Counted from the stretch's first letter, positions 51,950-60,226 are shown. The stretch is DNA of 64,000 bases from Avoscillospira_A sp052117125 (GCF_052117125.1 NZ_JBQKJT010000014.1:6539-70538); one strand, 5' to 3'. Numbers and translations are program-made. Notes: generated by a model not told the origin, from the sequence alone.

Positions 51950-52531
51950 ATGGGGGACATTGTGATGCACAAACTGTGTAAATCCTTCGGGGAAAAGGCG
52001 GTGCTGCGGGATGTGTGCGGCATTCTGGAATCCGGGCGCATCACCGGATTGATGGCCCCTTCAGGAGCGGGGAAAACCACGCTGCTGCGAATCCTCATGG
52101 GACTGGAGCAGCTGGATGACGGCTATATTGAGGGTTTGAATGGCTTGCGTCTTAGTGCGGTGTTTCAGGAGGATCGACTGTGCGACCAGCTGGACAGCGT
52201 ATCCAACCTCCGTTTGGTAACTCCATCTCTGAGCCGGGCAGAAGCCAGAAAAGCTTTAGAGACGGTAGGGCTTGCCGACTGCATCGGTCAGCCCACCCGA
52301 GAACTGTCCGGTGGACAGCGGCGGCGTGTGGCCATTCTCCGCGGACTGCTGGCGGACTATGATCTGCTGATTCTCGATGAGCCATTCAAAGGACTGGATC
52401 GGGAAACCAAGCAGTTGGTCATGGAGGATACCCGACGTCGGTGCATGGGAAAAACCGTATTATTTGTCACGCACGATCCCACGGAGTTGGACGCTCTGGG
52501 TGTAGCCAAATTGCTGACGGGCCTGGAATAA
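51950..52531 (+). CDS. ABC importer ATPase, NitT/TauT type
   Basis: 193 residues, shorter than the usual 240-260 because the C-terminal region after the switch is reduced. Walker A is APSGAGKTT, Q-loop VFQEDRL, signature LSGGQRRR, Walker B LLILDEPFKGLD and switch FVTHD. All catalytic positions are intact, so it should work with the preceding permease. Confidence 0.88.
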   Translation: MGDIVMHKLCKSFGEKAVLRDVCGILESGRITGLMAPSGAGKTTLLRILMGLEQLDDGYIEGLNGLRLSAVFQEDRLCDQLDSVSNLRLVTPSLSRAEARKALETVGLADCIGQPTRELSGGQRRRVAILRGLLADYDLLILDEPFKGLDRETKQLVMEDTRRRCMGKTVLFVTHDPTELDALGVAKLLTGLE

Positions 52532-52532
52532 A

Positions 52533-52575
52533 AGAATGCGCTCCACAGAAGCCAAGACGCTTCTATGGAGCATAT
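52533..52575 (+). terminator. Hairpin after the NitT-type operon
   Basis: An imperfect stem of about 18-20 bp (GCTCCACAGAAGC against GCTTCTATGGAGC with outer pairs) begins two bases after the stop codon. No T-tract follows, so termination strength is uncertain. The 52580-52700 stretch beyond it shows no gene. Confidence 0.45.
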
Positions 52576-52699
52576 TCTCATGTCAGTTAGGATGGAGTTT
52601 TCACTACCACTAGGTATATTTTGAATGTAGCTACTGCTTGTGCTGTGCGGATGCCACAGCTCACCTCCCCAAAGACGCATCCATCATCTGATCAAAGTC

Positions 52700-52746
52700 T
52701 TGACAGAAGCAAATGCGTATGATATTTTTAGTTAGCGAATACTAAC
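52700..52746 (+). promoter_or_regulatory. Promoter plus DtxR-type box for the methyltransferase/ABC operon
   Basis: TTGACA (52700-52705), 17-base spacer, TATTTT (52723-52728), then GTTAG-CGAATA-CTAAC (52731-52746). The palindrome extends to TTAGTTAG/CTAACTAA (52728-52749), the best of the six boxes. Confidence 0.82.
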
Positions 52747-52766
52747 TAATGGATGAGGGATTACAA

Positions 52767-53246
52767 ATGAAGGAAAGAGATACCCGGGTACAGGATATGA
52801 CAAAAGCGATACAGTGGAGTTGTACCGATGTGGAGGCATATCTGTCGCCGCTGTCTTATGAAGCACTGCTGGATGTGGGATGCGGCACAGATTGTTTGCT
52901 GGCGCAGCTGCCACCCAGTAACACCCAGGTTCACTGGGAAATCGATTTGTCACAGAGGTTACCCTTTGGGGACAATACCTTTGATGTGGTCACCTGTATT
53001 CATAGCTTTCACCAGTGTCCGGATCCTGACGAAGCCATGCGGGAGGTGCTACGGGTTTTGAAACCCGGCGGACGCTATCTGCTTTCCGATCAACGAGACG
53101 GTGTGGCATCCTTGTGGCGTTCTCATCGGCGGGAAAATCGCCACGGTATCCGGGGGTACATGGAGCGCAACGGCTTTATCAATGTGGTGGGGACCCAGGT
53201 TCGGGGGCGGGTCTATACGGTCATCGGCCGCAAACCACGCGGATAG
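52767..53246 (+). CDS. Small SAM-dependent methyltransferase, metal-regulated
   Basis: 159 residues from ATG 52767 (GAGGG eight bases upstream); an ATG at 52749 lies in the operator and has no site. Motif I is ALLDVGCGTDCLLAQLP, followed by DNTFDVVTCIHSFHQC and REVLRVLKPGGRYLLSDQ, the class I (UbiE-like) pattern. It is shorter than most relatives, with little beyond the core fold. It is the first gene behind a DtxR-type box and precedes the DUF454 and ABC exporter genes. Substrate unknown. Confidence 0.8.
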   Translation: MKERDTRVQDMTKAIQWSCTDVEAYLSPLSYEALLDVGCGTDCLLAQLPPSNTQVHWEIDLSQRLPFGDNTFDVVTCIHSFHQCPDPDEAMREVLRVLKPGGRYLLSDQRDGVASLWRSHRRENRHGIRGYMERNGFINVVGTQVRGRVYTVIGRKPRG

Positions 53247-53277
53247 TCAATGGAAAACGGGACAGAAAGAAAAAGGA

Positions 53278-53318
53278 CCAGGGCGGTGGCCGGCATATGA
53301 TACTGGCCACCGCCCTGG
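53278..53318 (+). terminator. GC-rich hairpin after the methyltransferase gene
   Basis: A perfect 14-bp stem (CCAGGGCGGTGGCC at 53278-53291, complement at 53305-53318). No T-tract follows, so it may attenuate transcription into the next genes rather than end it. Confidence 0.45.
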
Positions 53319-53370
53319 TGTCGAGGATAGACTATACGTCATGGCGTATGAGAAAGGTAATATACATTCT

Positions 53371-53772
53371 ATGAAACTGTTTTTTATGATCTTGGGATTT
53401 CTAACCCTGGGACTGGGTGCCGTTGGTGTGGTACTGCCAATCCTGCCCACCACGCCGTTCCTGCTGGTGTCGGCGGTGTGCTTTGCCAAAAGCTCTCGGC
53501 GGCTTAACGACTGGTTTCGGGGAACCAAATTGTACAAGGACAATCTGGAGACATGGGCCAGGGGAGAGGGGATGACGTGGCGAGCGAAGCTGCGGGTCAT
53601 GGGAACGGTGACGGTGCTGATGGTTCTGGGCTTTTGGATGATGCACAGCGTTCCTGTTGGCAGGATCTGTCTGGCCGTTGTCTGGGTCGCCCATATTGTG
53701 GCCTTCTGCTGCATCGTCAAAACGTGCCCGGCCGAGAAAGGAGGACGGTGCTGCTGCCATGATGATCAATAA
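53371..53772 (+). CDS. DUF454 (YbaN-like) membrane protein
   Basis: 133 residues from ATG 53371; an ATG at 53341 is possible. The signature is FLTLGLGAVGVVLPILPTTP, then FLLVSAVCFAKSSRRLNDWF, with two further hydrophobic helices. DUF454 proteins are small inner-membrane proteins without a known activity; they are often linked to heme or metal transport. The C-terminus is Cys-rich (CCIVKTCPAEKGGRCCCHDD), suggesting metal contact. It overlaps the ABC gene start by 14 bases. Confidence 0.78.
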   Translation: MKLFFMILGFLTLGLGAVGVVLPILPTTPFLLVSAVCFAKSSRRLNDWFRGTKLYKDNLETWARGEGMTWRAKLRVMGTVTVLMVLGFWMMHSVPVGRICLAVVWVAHIVAFCCIVKTCPAEKGGRCCCHDDQ

Positions 53773-54583
53773 ACGACTGCTTGCCATGGTGCCGGAGTCA
53801 ATGCCATGGATGGTACGCAAGGTGGCGGTCAACTGGCTGTCCCTGGCAGCGGGCATCGTTCTGTGGTTTACCGTCGCCTGGATTCTGGACCGGCTCCAAC
53901 AAGGAAGATCCGTGGGAATGGAAACGGCAGCGGCCTTTCTCGTTTGCGCCGCCTGTATTGCGGTTCGATTTGCCCTGACCCGTGCGGCTACGGTCTGTAC
54001 CTACAGGGCAGCATCCTGCGTCAAGGGCAAACTGCGCACGGCCCTCTATGGGAAGCTGCGGCGGCTGGGCGGCGGCTATACGGATGCTTTTCCTACCGCC
54101 GAGGTGGTGCAGCTGGCCGGCGAGGGTGTGGAGCAGCTGGAATCGTATTTCGGCAACTATGTGCCCCAGATCTTCTATGCCCTGCTGGCGCCGCTGACGC
54201 TGCTTTGTGTCTTTTTGCCCCTGTCGCCGCTGACCGCTCTGACCCTGTTTGTCTGTGTGCCGCTGATCCCTGCTGCCATCATGGCTGTGCAGAAGGTGGC
54301 CCGGCGGCTCCTGAGCAAATACTGGGACGCCTACGCCAACCTGGGCGACAGCTTTCTGGAAAATCTCCAGGGCTTGACAACATTGAAAGTGTACGGCGCC
54401 GATGCAGCCCGTCATCAGGCCATGAACCGGGAGGCGGAGCAGTTCCGCCGGGTGACCATGAAGGTGCTGACCATGCAGCTCAACTCTGTGACCATCATGG
54501 ACTTTGTAGCCTACGGCGGCGCATCTTGGCGGCACGGGCCTTTGCCATGGAACAGGTCTCTCTGGGCGGTGCTGTGGCCATGA
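53759..54583 (+). CDS. CydD-like ABC transporter, membrane part up to a frameshift
   Basis: Starts at the double ATG 53759/53762 after GGAGG with a rather long spacer. It encodes an exporter-type membrane domain: LAAGIVLWFTVAWILDRLQQ, the FLPLSPLTALTLFVCVPLIP helix pair and the coupling-type SFLENLQGLTTLKVYGADAA. At about 54522 (DFVAYGGA) the frame slips: the following residues (SWRHGPLPWNRSLWAVLWP) are nonsense, while the -1-base frame continues with ILAARAFAMEQVSLGGAVAM. One base is missing relative to an intact gene of about 580 residues. A true mutation or a sequencing error are both possible. Confidence 0.75.
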   Translation: MMINKRLLAMVPESMPWMVRKVAVNWLSLAAGIVLWFTVAWILDRLQQGRSVGMETAAAFLVCAACIAVRFALTRAATVCTYRAASCVKGKLRTALYGKLRRLGGGYTDAFPTAEVVQLAGEGVEQLESYFGNYVPQIFYALLAPLTLLCVFLPLSPLTALTLFVCVPLIPAAIMAVQKVARRLLSKYWDAYANLGDSFLENLQGLTTLKVYGADAARHQAMNREAEQFRRVTMKVLTMQLNSVTIMDFVAYGGASWRHGPLPWNRSLWAVLWP

Positions 54584-55497
54584 TCCTGCTGGCCAGCGAA
54601 TTTTTTCTGGCCATGCGGGCTTTGGGAAGCTACTTCCATGTGGCCATGAACGGCATGGCGGCCAGTGAGCGGATGTTTCGGTTCCTGGATCTGCCGGAGC
54701 CGGTATCCGGCGGCAAGTCGGTGGCGGGCGGTGACTTCCGGGCTAACGGCCTGGGCTTTTCCTATGACGGCACAAAACCGGCCTTGCAGGATGTGGGCTT
54801 TACCATTCCCCAGGGCAGATTTGTGTCCATTTGCGGCGAGAGCGGCTGCGGAAAATCCACCCTGGCATCCCTGCTCAGCGGTACCCGGCAGGGCTATACG
54901 GGCAGCCTGCGGCTGGGAGACACGGAGCTGCGGGACGCAGAACTGGACAGCCTCCGCCGCCACATCACTGTCGTTTCTTCCAACAGCTACCTGTTTGCCG
55001 GTACCGTCCGGGACACCTTGCTGGAGGGCAACCAGCAGGCCGGGGAAGCGGAGATGGAAGAAGCCCTGCGGCGGGTTCACCTGCTGGACTTCGTCCAGGC
55101 CCAGGGTGGTCTGAATATGGTCTTGTCGGAACGGGGCGCCAATCTGTCCGGCGGTCAGCGGCAGCGACTGGCACTGGCCCGGGCGCTGCTGAAAAACAGT
55201 CCCGTCTATATCTTTGACGAGGCCACCAGCAATATCGACGCCGAAAGCGAAGCCCAGATCCTGCAGGTCATGGAGGAGCTGCGGGGCCGTCATACGGTTC
55301 TGATGATCTCCCACCGCCTGTCCAACGGCGTCCACGCCGACAACATTCTCTATCTGGAACGGGGCAGACTGGCAGCCCAAGGTACCCATGAACAACTGAT
55401 GGCCTGCCCCGGCGGCTACGCCGCCCTGTTCCAAACACAGTACCGACTGGAATATCTCAACGAAAAGGAGGACACGCCATGCGCCGAAGCGGAATAA
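54547..55497 (+). CDS. CydD-like ABC transporter, ATPase part after the frameshift
   Basis: The frame carries the last two membrane helices (from about 54523, before the first ATG at 54547) and a full ATPase domain: LGFSYDGTKPALQDVGF, Walker A GESGCGKST, signature LSGGQRQR, Walker B VYIFDEATSNID and switch MISHRL. Only the frame break near 54522 separates it from the membrane part. The C-terminal 19 bases overlap the start of the partner gene. Together with that partner it should form a heterodimeric exporter if the frame is intact in the organism. Confidence 0.75.
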   Translation: MEQVSLGGAVAMILLASEFFLAMRALGSYFHVAMNGMAASERMFRFLDLPEPVSGGKSVAGGDFRANGLGFSYDGTKPALQDVGFTIPQGRFVSICGESGCGKSTLASLLSGTRQGYTGSLRLGDTELRDAELDSLRRHITVVSSNSYLFAGTVRDTLLEGNQQAGEAEMEEALRRVHLLDFVQAQGGLNMVLSERGANLSGGQRQRLALARALLKNSPVYIFDEATSNIDAESEAQILQVMEELRGRHTVLMISHRLSNGVHADNILYLERGRLAAQGTHEQLMACPGGYAALFQTQYRLEYLNEKEDTPCAEAE

Positions 55498-57125
55498 CGA
55501 TTATGACGGGACTGCTGGGCCTGGTCCGGCCGCTGGCCCATGTGATGGTTCTGTGTATTCTGTTGGGCACTCTGGGCTTTTTCTGTGCCATTGCCATTAC
55601 GGTGCTGGCGGCAGATCTGCTGCTGACGGTGCTGGGGGAGTCTCCGTGGTCCATGTCCTTTTCCGTGGTTGCGGGAGCCATGATCGCCTGCGCAGTGGGA
55701 CGTGCCGTTCTCCGCTACGGTGAGCAGACCTGTGGCCACTATATCGCCTTCAAACTGCTGGCCATCATTCGCGACTGGCTCTTTGGCGCCTTGCGGCGGC
55801 TGGCCCCTGCCAAACTGGAAGGGCGGGGAAGAGGCGATCTCATCGCATTGATCACCGGCGATATTGAACTGCTGGAGGTGTTCTACGCCCATACCATCGC
55901 CCCCATCTGCATTGCCGTGCTGGTGTCCCTGACCATGGCGCTGGTCATTGGCAGCCTCCATCCGCTGCTGGGGATTCTGGCGCTGGTGTCCTATGGCATG
56001 GTAGGTTGTGTCATCCCCCTGTGTACGGCGTCCATGGGACGGCAGGGCGGTATGGCGGCACGGCAGCGGCTGGCGGAGCTCAACAGCTATTTCCTGGAAA
56101 GTCTCCGGGGCATCCGCGAGACACTGCAATATGGCTGTGACGAGGATCGGGCCAAGACCATCGAAAGCCGTACGACGGAACTGAATCAGCTGCAGCGGCA
56201 GTTGAAAAGTCATGAAGCAGTGGCATCGGCCTGGTCCGGTGCGGCGGTTACCGGCCTGGTGCTGATCATGCTGGCGGCGGGACTGGCCATGCAGCTGCCC
56301 TTTGCCGCGGTACTGCTGTCCACGGTGATGCTCTCGGCTTCCTTCGGTCCGGTGCTGGCCCTGGCCAACCTGTCCGGTGCCATGGATCAGGTCCTGGCCG
56401 CCGGTGAGCGGGTCCTGGCTCTGCTGGAGGAGCAGCCGGAGACGGGGGAAGTCCTGGAAGGGGAGAACCCCGCTTTTACCGGGGCGCAGGTGGAGCATCT
56501 GTCCTTTTCCTACGATCAGGAGGAAATCCTCCACGATCTGTCCGCAGACTTCCCGCAGGGCCAGATCATTGCCGTCACCGGCAAGAGCGGCTCCGGCAAG
56601 TCCACACTGCTGAAGCTGCTGATGCGTTTCTGGCAGACGGCGCCGGGGCAGGTGCGGATCTCCGGTGTGGATGTGGGTCGGATCGCCACAAAGCATCTGC
56701 GGTCGATGGAGAGCTATATGATCCAGGACACGGACCTGTTCCACGACAGCATTGCAGACAACATCCGGGTGGGTCGTCTGGACGCCACCCGGGAGGAAGT
56801 GGAAGCGGCGGCGAAAAAGGCGTCCATCCACGACTTTATTCTGACCCTGCCCCAGGGCTACGACACGCCGGTGGGTGAACTGGGCGAGACGTTATCTGGC
56901 GGCGAGCGGCAGCGTATCGGCCTGGCCCGGGCCTTTCTCCATGATTCGCCCCTGCTGCTGCTGGACGAGCCTACCAGCAACCTGGACAGTCTCAACGAGG
57001 GTGTCATACTCCGCGCCTTGCAGGAAGAACGGGGCCACCGGACGGTGATCCTGGTGTCCCATCGAAGTTCCACCCTGTCCATTGCCCAGCGGGCCTATAC
57101 GGTGGAAAGCGGCCGGCTGAGCTGA
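55479..57125 (+). CDS. CydC-like ABC transporter ATP-binding/permease protein
   Basis: 548 residues, GGAGGAC before the ATG. Six membrane segments in residues 1-290 (LLGLVRPLAHVMVLCILLGT, CAIAITVLAADLLLTVLGES). The ATPase domain has Walker A GKSGSGKST, a YMIQDTDLFHDSIADNI Q-loop, signature LSGGERQR, Walker B LLLLDEPTSNLD and VSHRSS. CydDC exporters move thiols or heme-linked compounds; related heterodimers in Firmicutes take part in siderophore or metallophore transport. Since its operon is behind a DtxR-type box, an iron-linked substrate is the better guess. Confidence 0.85.
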   Translation: MRRSGITIMTGLLGLVRPLAHVMVLCILLGTLGFFCAIAITVLAADLLLTVLGESPWSMSFSVVAGAMIACAVGRAVLRYGEQTCGHYIAFKLLAIIRDWLFGALRRLAPAKLEGRGRGDLIALITGDIELLEVFYAHTIAPICIAVLVSLTMALVIGSLHPLLGILALVSYGMVGCVIPLCTASMGRQGGMAARQRLAELNSYFLESLRGIRETLQYGCDEDRAKTIESRTTELNQLQRQLKSHEAVASAWSGAAVTGLVLIMLAAGLAMQLPFAAVLLSTVMLSASFGPVLALANLSGAMDQVLAAGERVLALLEEQPETGEVLEGENPAFTGAQVEHLSFSYDQEEILHDLSADFPQGQIIAVTGKSGSGKSTLLKLLMRFWQTAPGQVRISGVDVGRIATKHLRSMESYMIQDTDLFHDSIADNIRVGRLDATREEVEAAAKKASIHDFILTLPQGYDTPVGELGETLSGGERQRIGLARAFLHDSPLLLLDEPTSNLDSLNEGVILRALQEERGHRTVILVSHRSSTLSIAQRAYTVESGRLS

Positions 57126-57142
57126 CAGATCCACACCATCCA

Positions 57143-57177
57143 CAGCGGCATGCAGCCCATTGGGCAGCATGCCGCTG
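57143..57177 (+). terminator. Hairpin after the ABC exporter operon
   Basis: An 11-bp perfect stem (CAGCGGCATGC at 57143-57153, complement at 57167-57177) 18 bases after the stop, with a weak T-run (TTTCTT) a few bases later. Confidence 0.55.
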
Positions 57178-57188
57178 CAAATGCTTTC

Positions 57189-57239
57189 TTGACAATAAAA
57201 ACGCGGCAAGGTATCATATACATATACCCCTAACCGTAT
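57189..57239 (+). promoter_or_regulatory. Promoter and operator-like site of the CsoR-type gene
   Basis: TTGACA (57189-57194), 17-base spacer, TATCAT (57212-57217). ATACCCCTAACCGTAT (57224-57239) resembles the perfect operators before the ATPase gene but with an imperfect right half, so autoregulation is likely to be weaker. Confidence 0.7.
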
Positions 57240-57250
57240 GGAGGTGCGAA

Positions 57251-57523
57251 ATGAGACAATGTATGGACGCGGAAAATCTGCATCGCCGGTTAAAGAAGAT
57301 CATCGGCCAGGTGCAGGCCATCGACCGAATGATTGATGAGGATATTGCCTGTGAAGATATTCTGTCGCAGATCAACGCGGCGAAATCCGCCTTGCATAAG
57401 GCCGGTCAGGTGGTGCTGGAAGGTCATATCAAGCACTGTGTCAGAGACGGCATTGAGCACGGGGACGCAGATCAGACCATAGAGAATTTCACCAAAGCGG
57501 TCGAACGATTTGCCAATATTTGA
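57251..57523 (+). CDS. CsoR/RcnR-family metal-sensing repressor
   Basis: 90 residues, GGAGGTGCG before the ATG. The all-helical fold starts with LHRRLKKIIGQVQAIDRMID, the DNA-contacting helix of this family. Potential metal ligands are Cys in IACEDILSQI (about 37), His and Cys in GHIKHCVRDG (about 62 and 65), the Cys-His-Cys set of CsoR-type Cu(I) sensors; an additional Cys at position 4 is extra. It acts on the downstream P-type ATPase through two matching operators. Confidence 0.85.
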   Translation: MRQCMDAENLHRRLKKIIGQVQAIDRMIDEDIACEDILSQINAAKSALHKAGQVVLEGHIKHCVRDGIEHGDADQTIENFTKAVERFANI

Positions 57524-57569
57524 TATTTTTTGTGAAAGACAGCCCATGAGGCTGTCTTTTTCTTTTGTG

Positions 57570-57621
57570 TTGACAAACATATACCCCTATGGGTATAATG
57601 AACCCATACCCCTATGGGTAT
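57570..57621 (+). promoter_or_regulatory. P-type ATPase promoter with two identical CsoR-type operators
   Basis: TTGACA (57570-57575), 18-base spacer, TATAAT (57594-57599). ATACCCCTATGGGTAT occurs twice, at 57581-57596 and 57606-57621, centres 25 bases apart. The first overlaps the spacer and -10, the second the transcription start. The sequence matches the G/C-tract palindromes bound by CsoR-family repressors. Confidence 0.88.
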
Positions 57622-57637
57622 AAAGAGGAGGTATGTG

Positions 57638-59512
57638 ATGATGCAAAAGGTCATTGAAAAACTGGAAGCCGTGCTGGAGTGGGGAGGGACAACCAAAGAC
57701 ATCCTCTGCCTGGTCCTGGGCGGCGTGTCGCTGATTGTCAGTCTGATCGATTTGGCGCCGATGCCATTTGACGCAGCCTGGATTGCCATTATTCTGTGTG
57801 GACTTCCCATCATCCTGGAAGCCATCATCGGCCTGGTAACTGCCTTTGATATCAAAGCGGATGTGCTGGTCTCCCTGGCCCTGGTCGCATCGGTATGCAT
57901 CGGTGAGGATTTTGCGGCAGGTGAGGTAGCGTTTATCATGCAGCTGGGTGCCCTGCTGGAGGAACTGACCGTATCCAGAGCCAGAGCAGGTATCGAAAAA
58001 CTGGTCCATCTGACGCCCCGGACCGCACGGGTCGTGGATGGAGACGAGGAGAAAATCGTCCCGGCGGAGCAGGTTCGAGTCGGTGACAGAATCCGCATTT
58101 TGCCGGGCGAAACCATTCCGGTAGACGGTGTGATCCGTTCCGGCCAGACCTCCATCAATCAGGCGGTCATGACCGGAGAATCCCTGCCGGTGGATAAAAC
58201 CGTCGGTGATACCGTTTCCTCCGGCACGGTCAATCAGTTTGGCGTATTCGAGATGGAGGCCACCAAGGTCGGTGAGGACAGCTCCATTCAGAGAATGATC
58301 CGGCTGGTACAGTCTGCTGACGCGGACAAGGCGAAGATCGTGGGCCTGGCGGACCGATGGGCCACCTGGATTGTGGTCATTGCGCTGACTGCGGCAGCTC
58401 TGACCTGGTTCATTTCGGGCGAGATCATTCGGGCGGTCACCATTCTGGTTGTATTCTGCCCCTGCGCCCTGGTGCTGGCGACACCGACGGCCATTATGGC
58501 GGCCATCGGCAATGCCACAAAGCATGGCTTTCTGGTACGGGAAGGAGACGCGCTGGAGCGGCTTGCAAAGGTTACAAAAATCACCTTTGACAAGACGGGT
58601 ACCCTGACCTATGGAACACCGAAGGTTATTGCGGTCCAGACTGTCTCGGATTTTACCGGACAGGAACTTTATGCGTATACGGCGGCAGTGGAGCAGTTTT
58701 CGGAGCATCCGCTGGGGAAAGCCATTGTGTCCTGCTACCGGCAGGAAGTAGGGGAGACCCTGGCCCCGGCAGAGCAATTTACCATGATCCCCAGCCAGGG
58801 CGTTTCCGCTGTCGTCAACGGCAAAGCCGTAAACGCCGGTAACTGGAAGCTGCTGCAGGAGATCCCCATTTCCCGCTCCCTGGCTGCCGATGCCGGGAAA
58901 TATCTTTTGGAAGGCTGTACCGTCATCTATGTTGCCATCGGGGATCGTCTGGCAGGCTACCTCGTTTTGTCGGATACGGTCCGGCAGGAAAGTGCGGCCA
59001 TGATCCAGGCATTGCATGGGATGGAGGTGCAGCCGGTGCTGCTGACCGGCGACAACCAGAACGCGGCCAACGTCATTGGCAGCCGTCTCGGCATACAGGA
59101 GATCTGCGCAAACTGTCTGCCGGAGGATAAGCTGCAGCACATCGGAACGTTGCAACAGCAAGGGGAGTCGGTGTGCATGATCGGCGACGGCATCAATGAT
59201 GCACCGGCCCTTAAAAAGGCCAATGTGGGCATCGCCATGGGCGGCGTAGGCAGTGACATTGCCGTGGACGCATCGGATATCGCTCTGGTGGATGATGAGA
59301 TCAAGGAGCTGCCCCATCTGTTGGCGCTGTCTAAGAAAATGATGAAAACCATCCAGCGCAATCTCATTTTCTCTATGGGATTGAATTTCCTGGCCATTGC
59401 TCTGGCCATCACAGGCATCCTGGGGCCGGTGGTCGGCGCCCTGGTCCACAACGCAGGCTCTGTGGTGGTGATTCTGAATTCTGCCATGCTGCTCAGATGG
59501 AAACGGACGTAG
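57638..59512 (+). CDS. P1B-type metal-transporting ATPase
   Basis: 624 residues from ATG 57638 (AGGAGG six bases upstream); an earlier ATG at 57614 lies in the second operator. There is no N-terminal metal-binding domain. The transport motif is FCPCALVLATPTA, the phosphorylation site DKTGTLTYGTP, the P1B hallmark SEHPLGKAIV, actuator TGES and hinge GDGINDAPAL. The last helix reads HNAGSVVVILNSAMLL, which matches neither the classic Cu (MxxSS) nor Zn (DxG) pattern well, so the metal is uncertain. The CsoR-type repressor favours Cu(I), but given the iron genes nearby Fe(II) or Co export should be kept in mind. Confidence 0.88.
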   Translation: MMQKVIEKLEAVLEWGGTTKDILCLVLGGVSLIVSLIDLAPMPFDAAWIAIILCGLPIILEAIIGLVTAFDIKADVLVSLALVASVCIGEDFAAGEVAFIMQLGALLEELTVSRARAGIEKLVHLTPRTARVVDGDEEKIVPAEQVRVGDRIRILPGETIPVDGVIRSGQTSINQAVMTGESLPVDKTVGDTVSSGTVNQFGVFEMEATKVGEDSSIQRMIRLVQSADADKAKIVGLADRWATWIVVIALTAAALTWFISGEIIRAVTILVVFCPCALVLATPTAIMAAIGNATKHGFLVREGDALERLAKVTKITFDKTGTLTYGTPKVIAVQTVSDFTGQELYAYTAAVEQFSEHPLGKAIVSCYRQEVGETLAPAEQFTMIPSQGVSAVVNGKAVNAGNWKLLQEIPISRSLAADAGKYLLEGCTVIYVAIGDRLAGYLVLSDTVRQESAAMIQALHGMEVQPVLLTGDNQNAANVIGSRLGIQEICANCLPEDKLQHIGTLQQQGESVCMIGDGINDAPALKKANVGIAMGGVGSDIAVDASDIALVDDEIKELPHLLALSKKMMKTIQRNLIFSMGLNFLAIALAITGILGPVVGALVHNAGSVVVILNSAMLLRWKRT

Positions 59513-59532
59513 AGAAACAGCAAATAATACAC

Positions 59533-59575
59533 AATGTCCCTGATCAACCCGAAAGTCGGGTGGATCAGGGACATT
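59533..59575. terminator. Terminator between the P-type ATPase and dtxR genes
   Basis: A 13-bp perfect stem (AATGTCCCTGATC at 59533-59545, complement at 59563-59575) with an inner CCCGAAAGTCGGG stem-loop, between convergent genes. No long T-tract on either side. Confidence 0.65.
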
Positions 59576-59605
59576 AAGCAAGACTGCAGGGCGGGAAGGC
59601 GCATT

Positions 59606-59986
59606 TCATGTGGGTTGGTCGGAATATTGTTCCATATGTTTCTGTATGGCCGCAAAAGACCGTTCACTGATCACGTGCTCCATGCGGCAGGCATCCTCTG
59701 TTGCCGTATCTTCGTCAACGCCCAGCTGCATCAGCATTTTCGTTAAAACAGTATGCCGCATATACATGGTTTTTGCAATTTCCATACCGCTTTCCGTCAA
59801 AGAGATGGCGCCATCCGTATCCACTGTAACATATCCGTTCTTTTTTAAAATGGACATGGCCCGACTGACACTGGGCTTGGAATATCCCAGATGTTCTCCC
59901 ACATCGATGGCACGGATATAGCTTTTGCTCAGCGAGAGTATATAGATCGTTTCCAGGTACATCTGGCCGGATTCGTAAATCGACAT
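59606..59986 (-). CDS. DtxR/MntR family metal-dependent regulator
   Basis: 126 residues from ATG 59986 (GGAGGC before it). The winged helix is YIRAIDVGEHLGYSKPSVSR and AMSILKKNGYVTVDTDGAIS. The dimer and metal domain has MRHTVLTKMLMQLGVDEDTA and EDACRMEHVISERSFAAIQK, with the Cys/Met-Glu-His ligands expected of DtxR/MntR proteins. It lacks the SH3-like third domain. Either this protein or its paralogue at 62874 is the probable reader of the GTTAG-N6-CTAAC boxes. Its own promoter has only a half box (GTTAG at 60002-60006). Confidence 0.88.
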   Translation of the reverse strand: MSIYESGQMYLETIYILSLSKSYIRAIDVGEHLGYSKPSVSRAMSILKKNGYVTVDTDGAISLTESGMEIAKTMYMRHTVLTKMLMQLGVDEDTATEDACRMEHVISERSFAAIQKHMEQYSDQPT

Positions 59987-60015
59987 GGCTGCCTCCATTC
60001 CGTTAGTATTTTATT

Positions 60016-60045
60016 ATTATAGCACAAAATGATTCTGCTTTTCAA
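60016..60045 (-). promoter_or_regulatory. Promoter of the first dtxR gene
   Basis: Minus strand TTGAAA (60040-60045), 18-base spacer, TATAAT (60016-60021). The start codon lies 30 bases downstream. Confidence 0.7.
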
Positions 60046-60093
60046 ATGCTTTCTCCTGTGTGCTGCTCAAAAGATGAACTGGAAAATTAGTGC

Positions 60094-60150
60094 TTGGCAA
60101 ATGCAATGGAGTGATATATTCTTTAGGAGCTGAAGTTAGAAATTCCTAAC
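60094..60150 (+). promoter_or_regulatory. feoAB promoter with DtxR-type box
   Basis: TTGGCA (60094-60099), 17-base spacer, TATTCT (60117-60122), then GTTAG-AAATTC-CTAAC (60135-60150). The box starts about 13 bases after the -10, in a repressor position. Confidence 0.8.
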
Positions 60151-60226
60151 TCTTTTTTTAGGCATAGGAGTTGTCCTGTGCTAACCGAAACGATGTAAAG
60201 ATAAAACAAGAAAACGGGTGAATAAC

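Noticed and set aside
57587..59581. 664-residue minus-strand open frame
   Set aside because: Antisense shadow of the P-type ATPase; no start signal and no recognisable domain.
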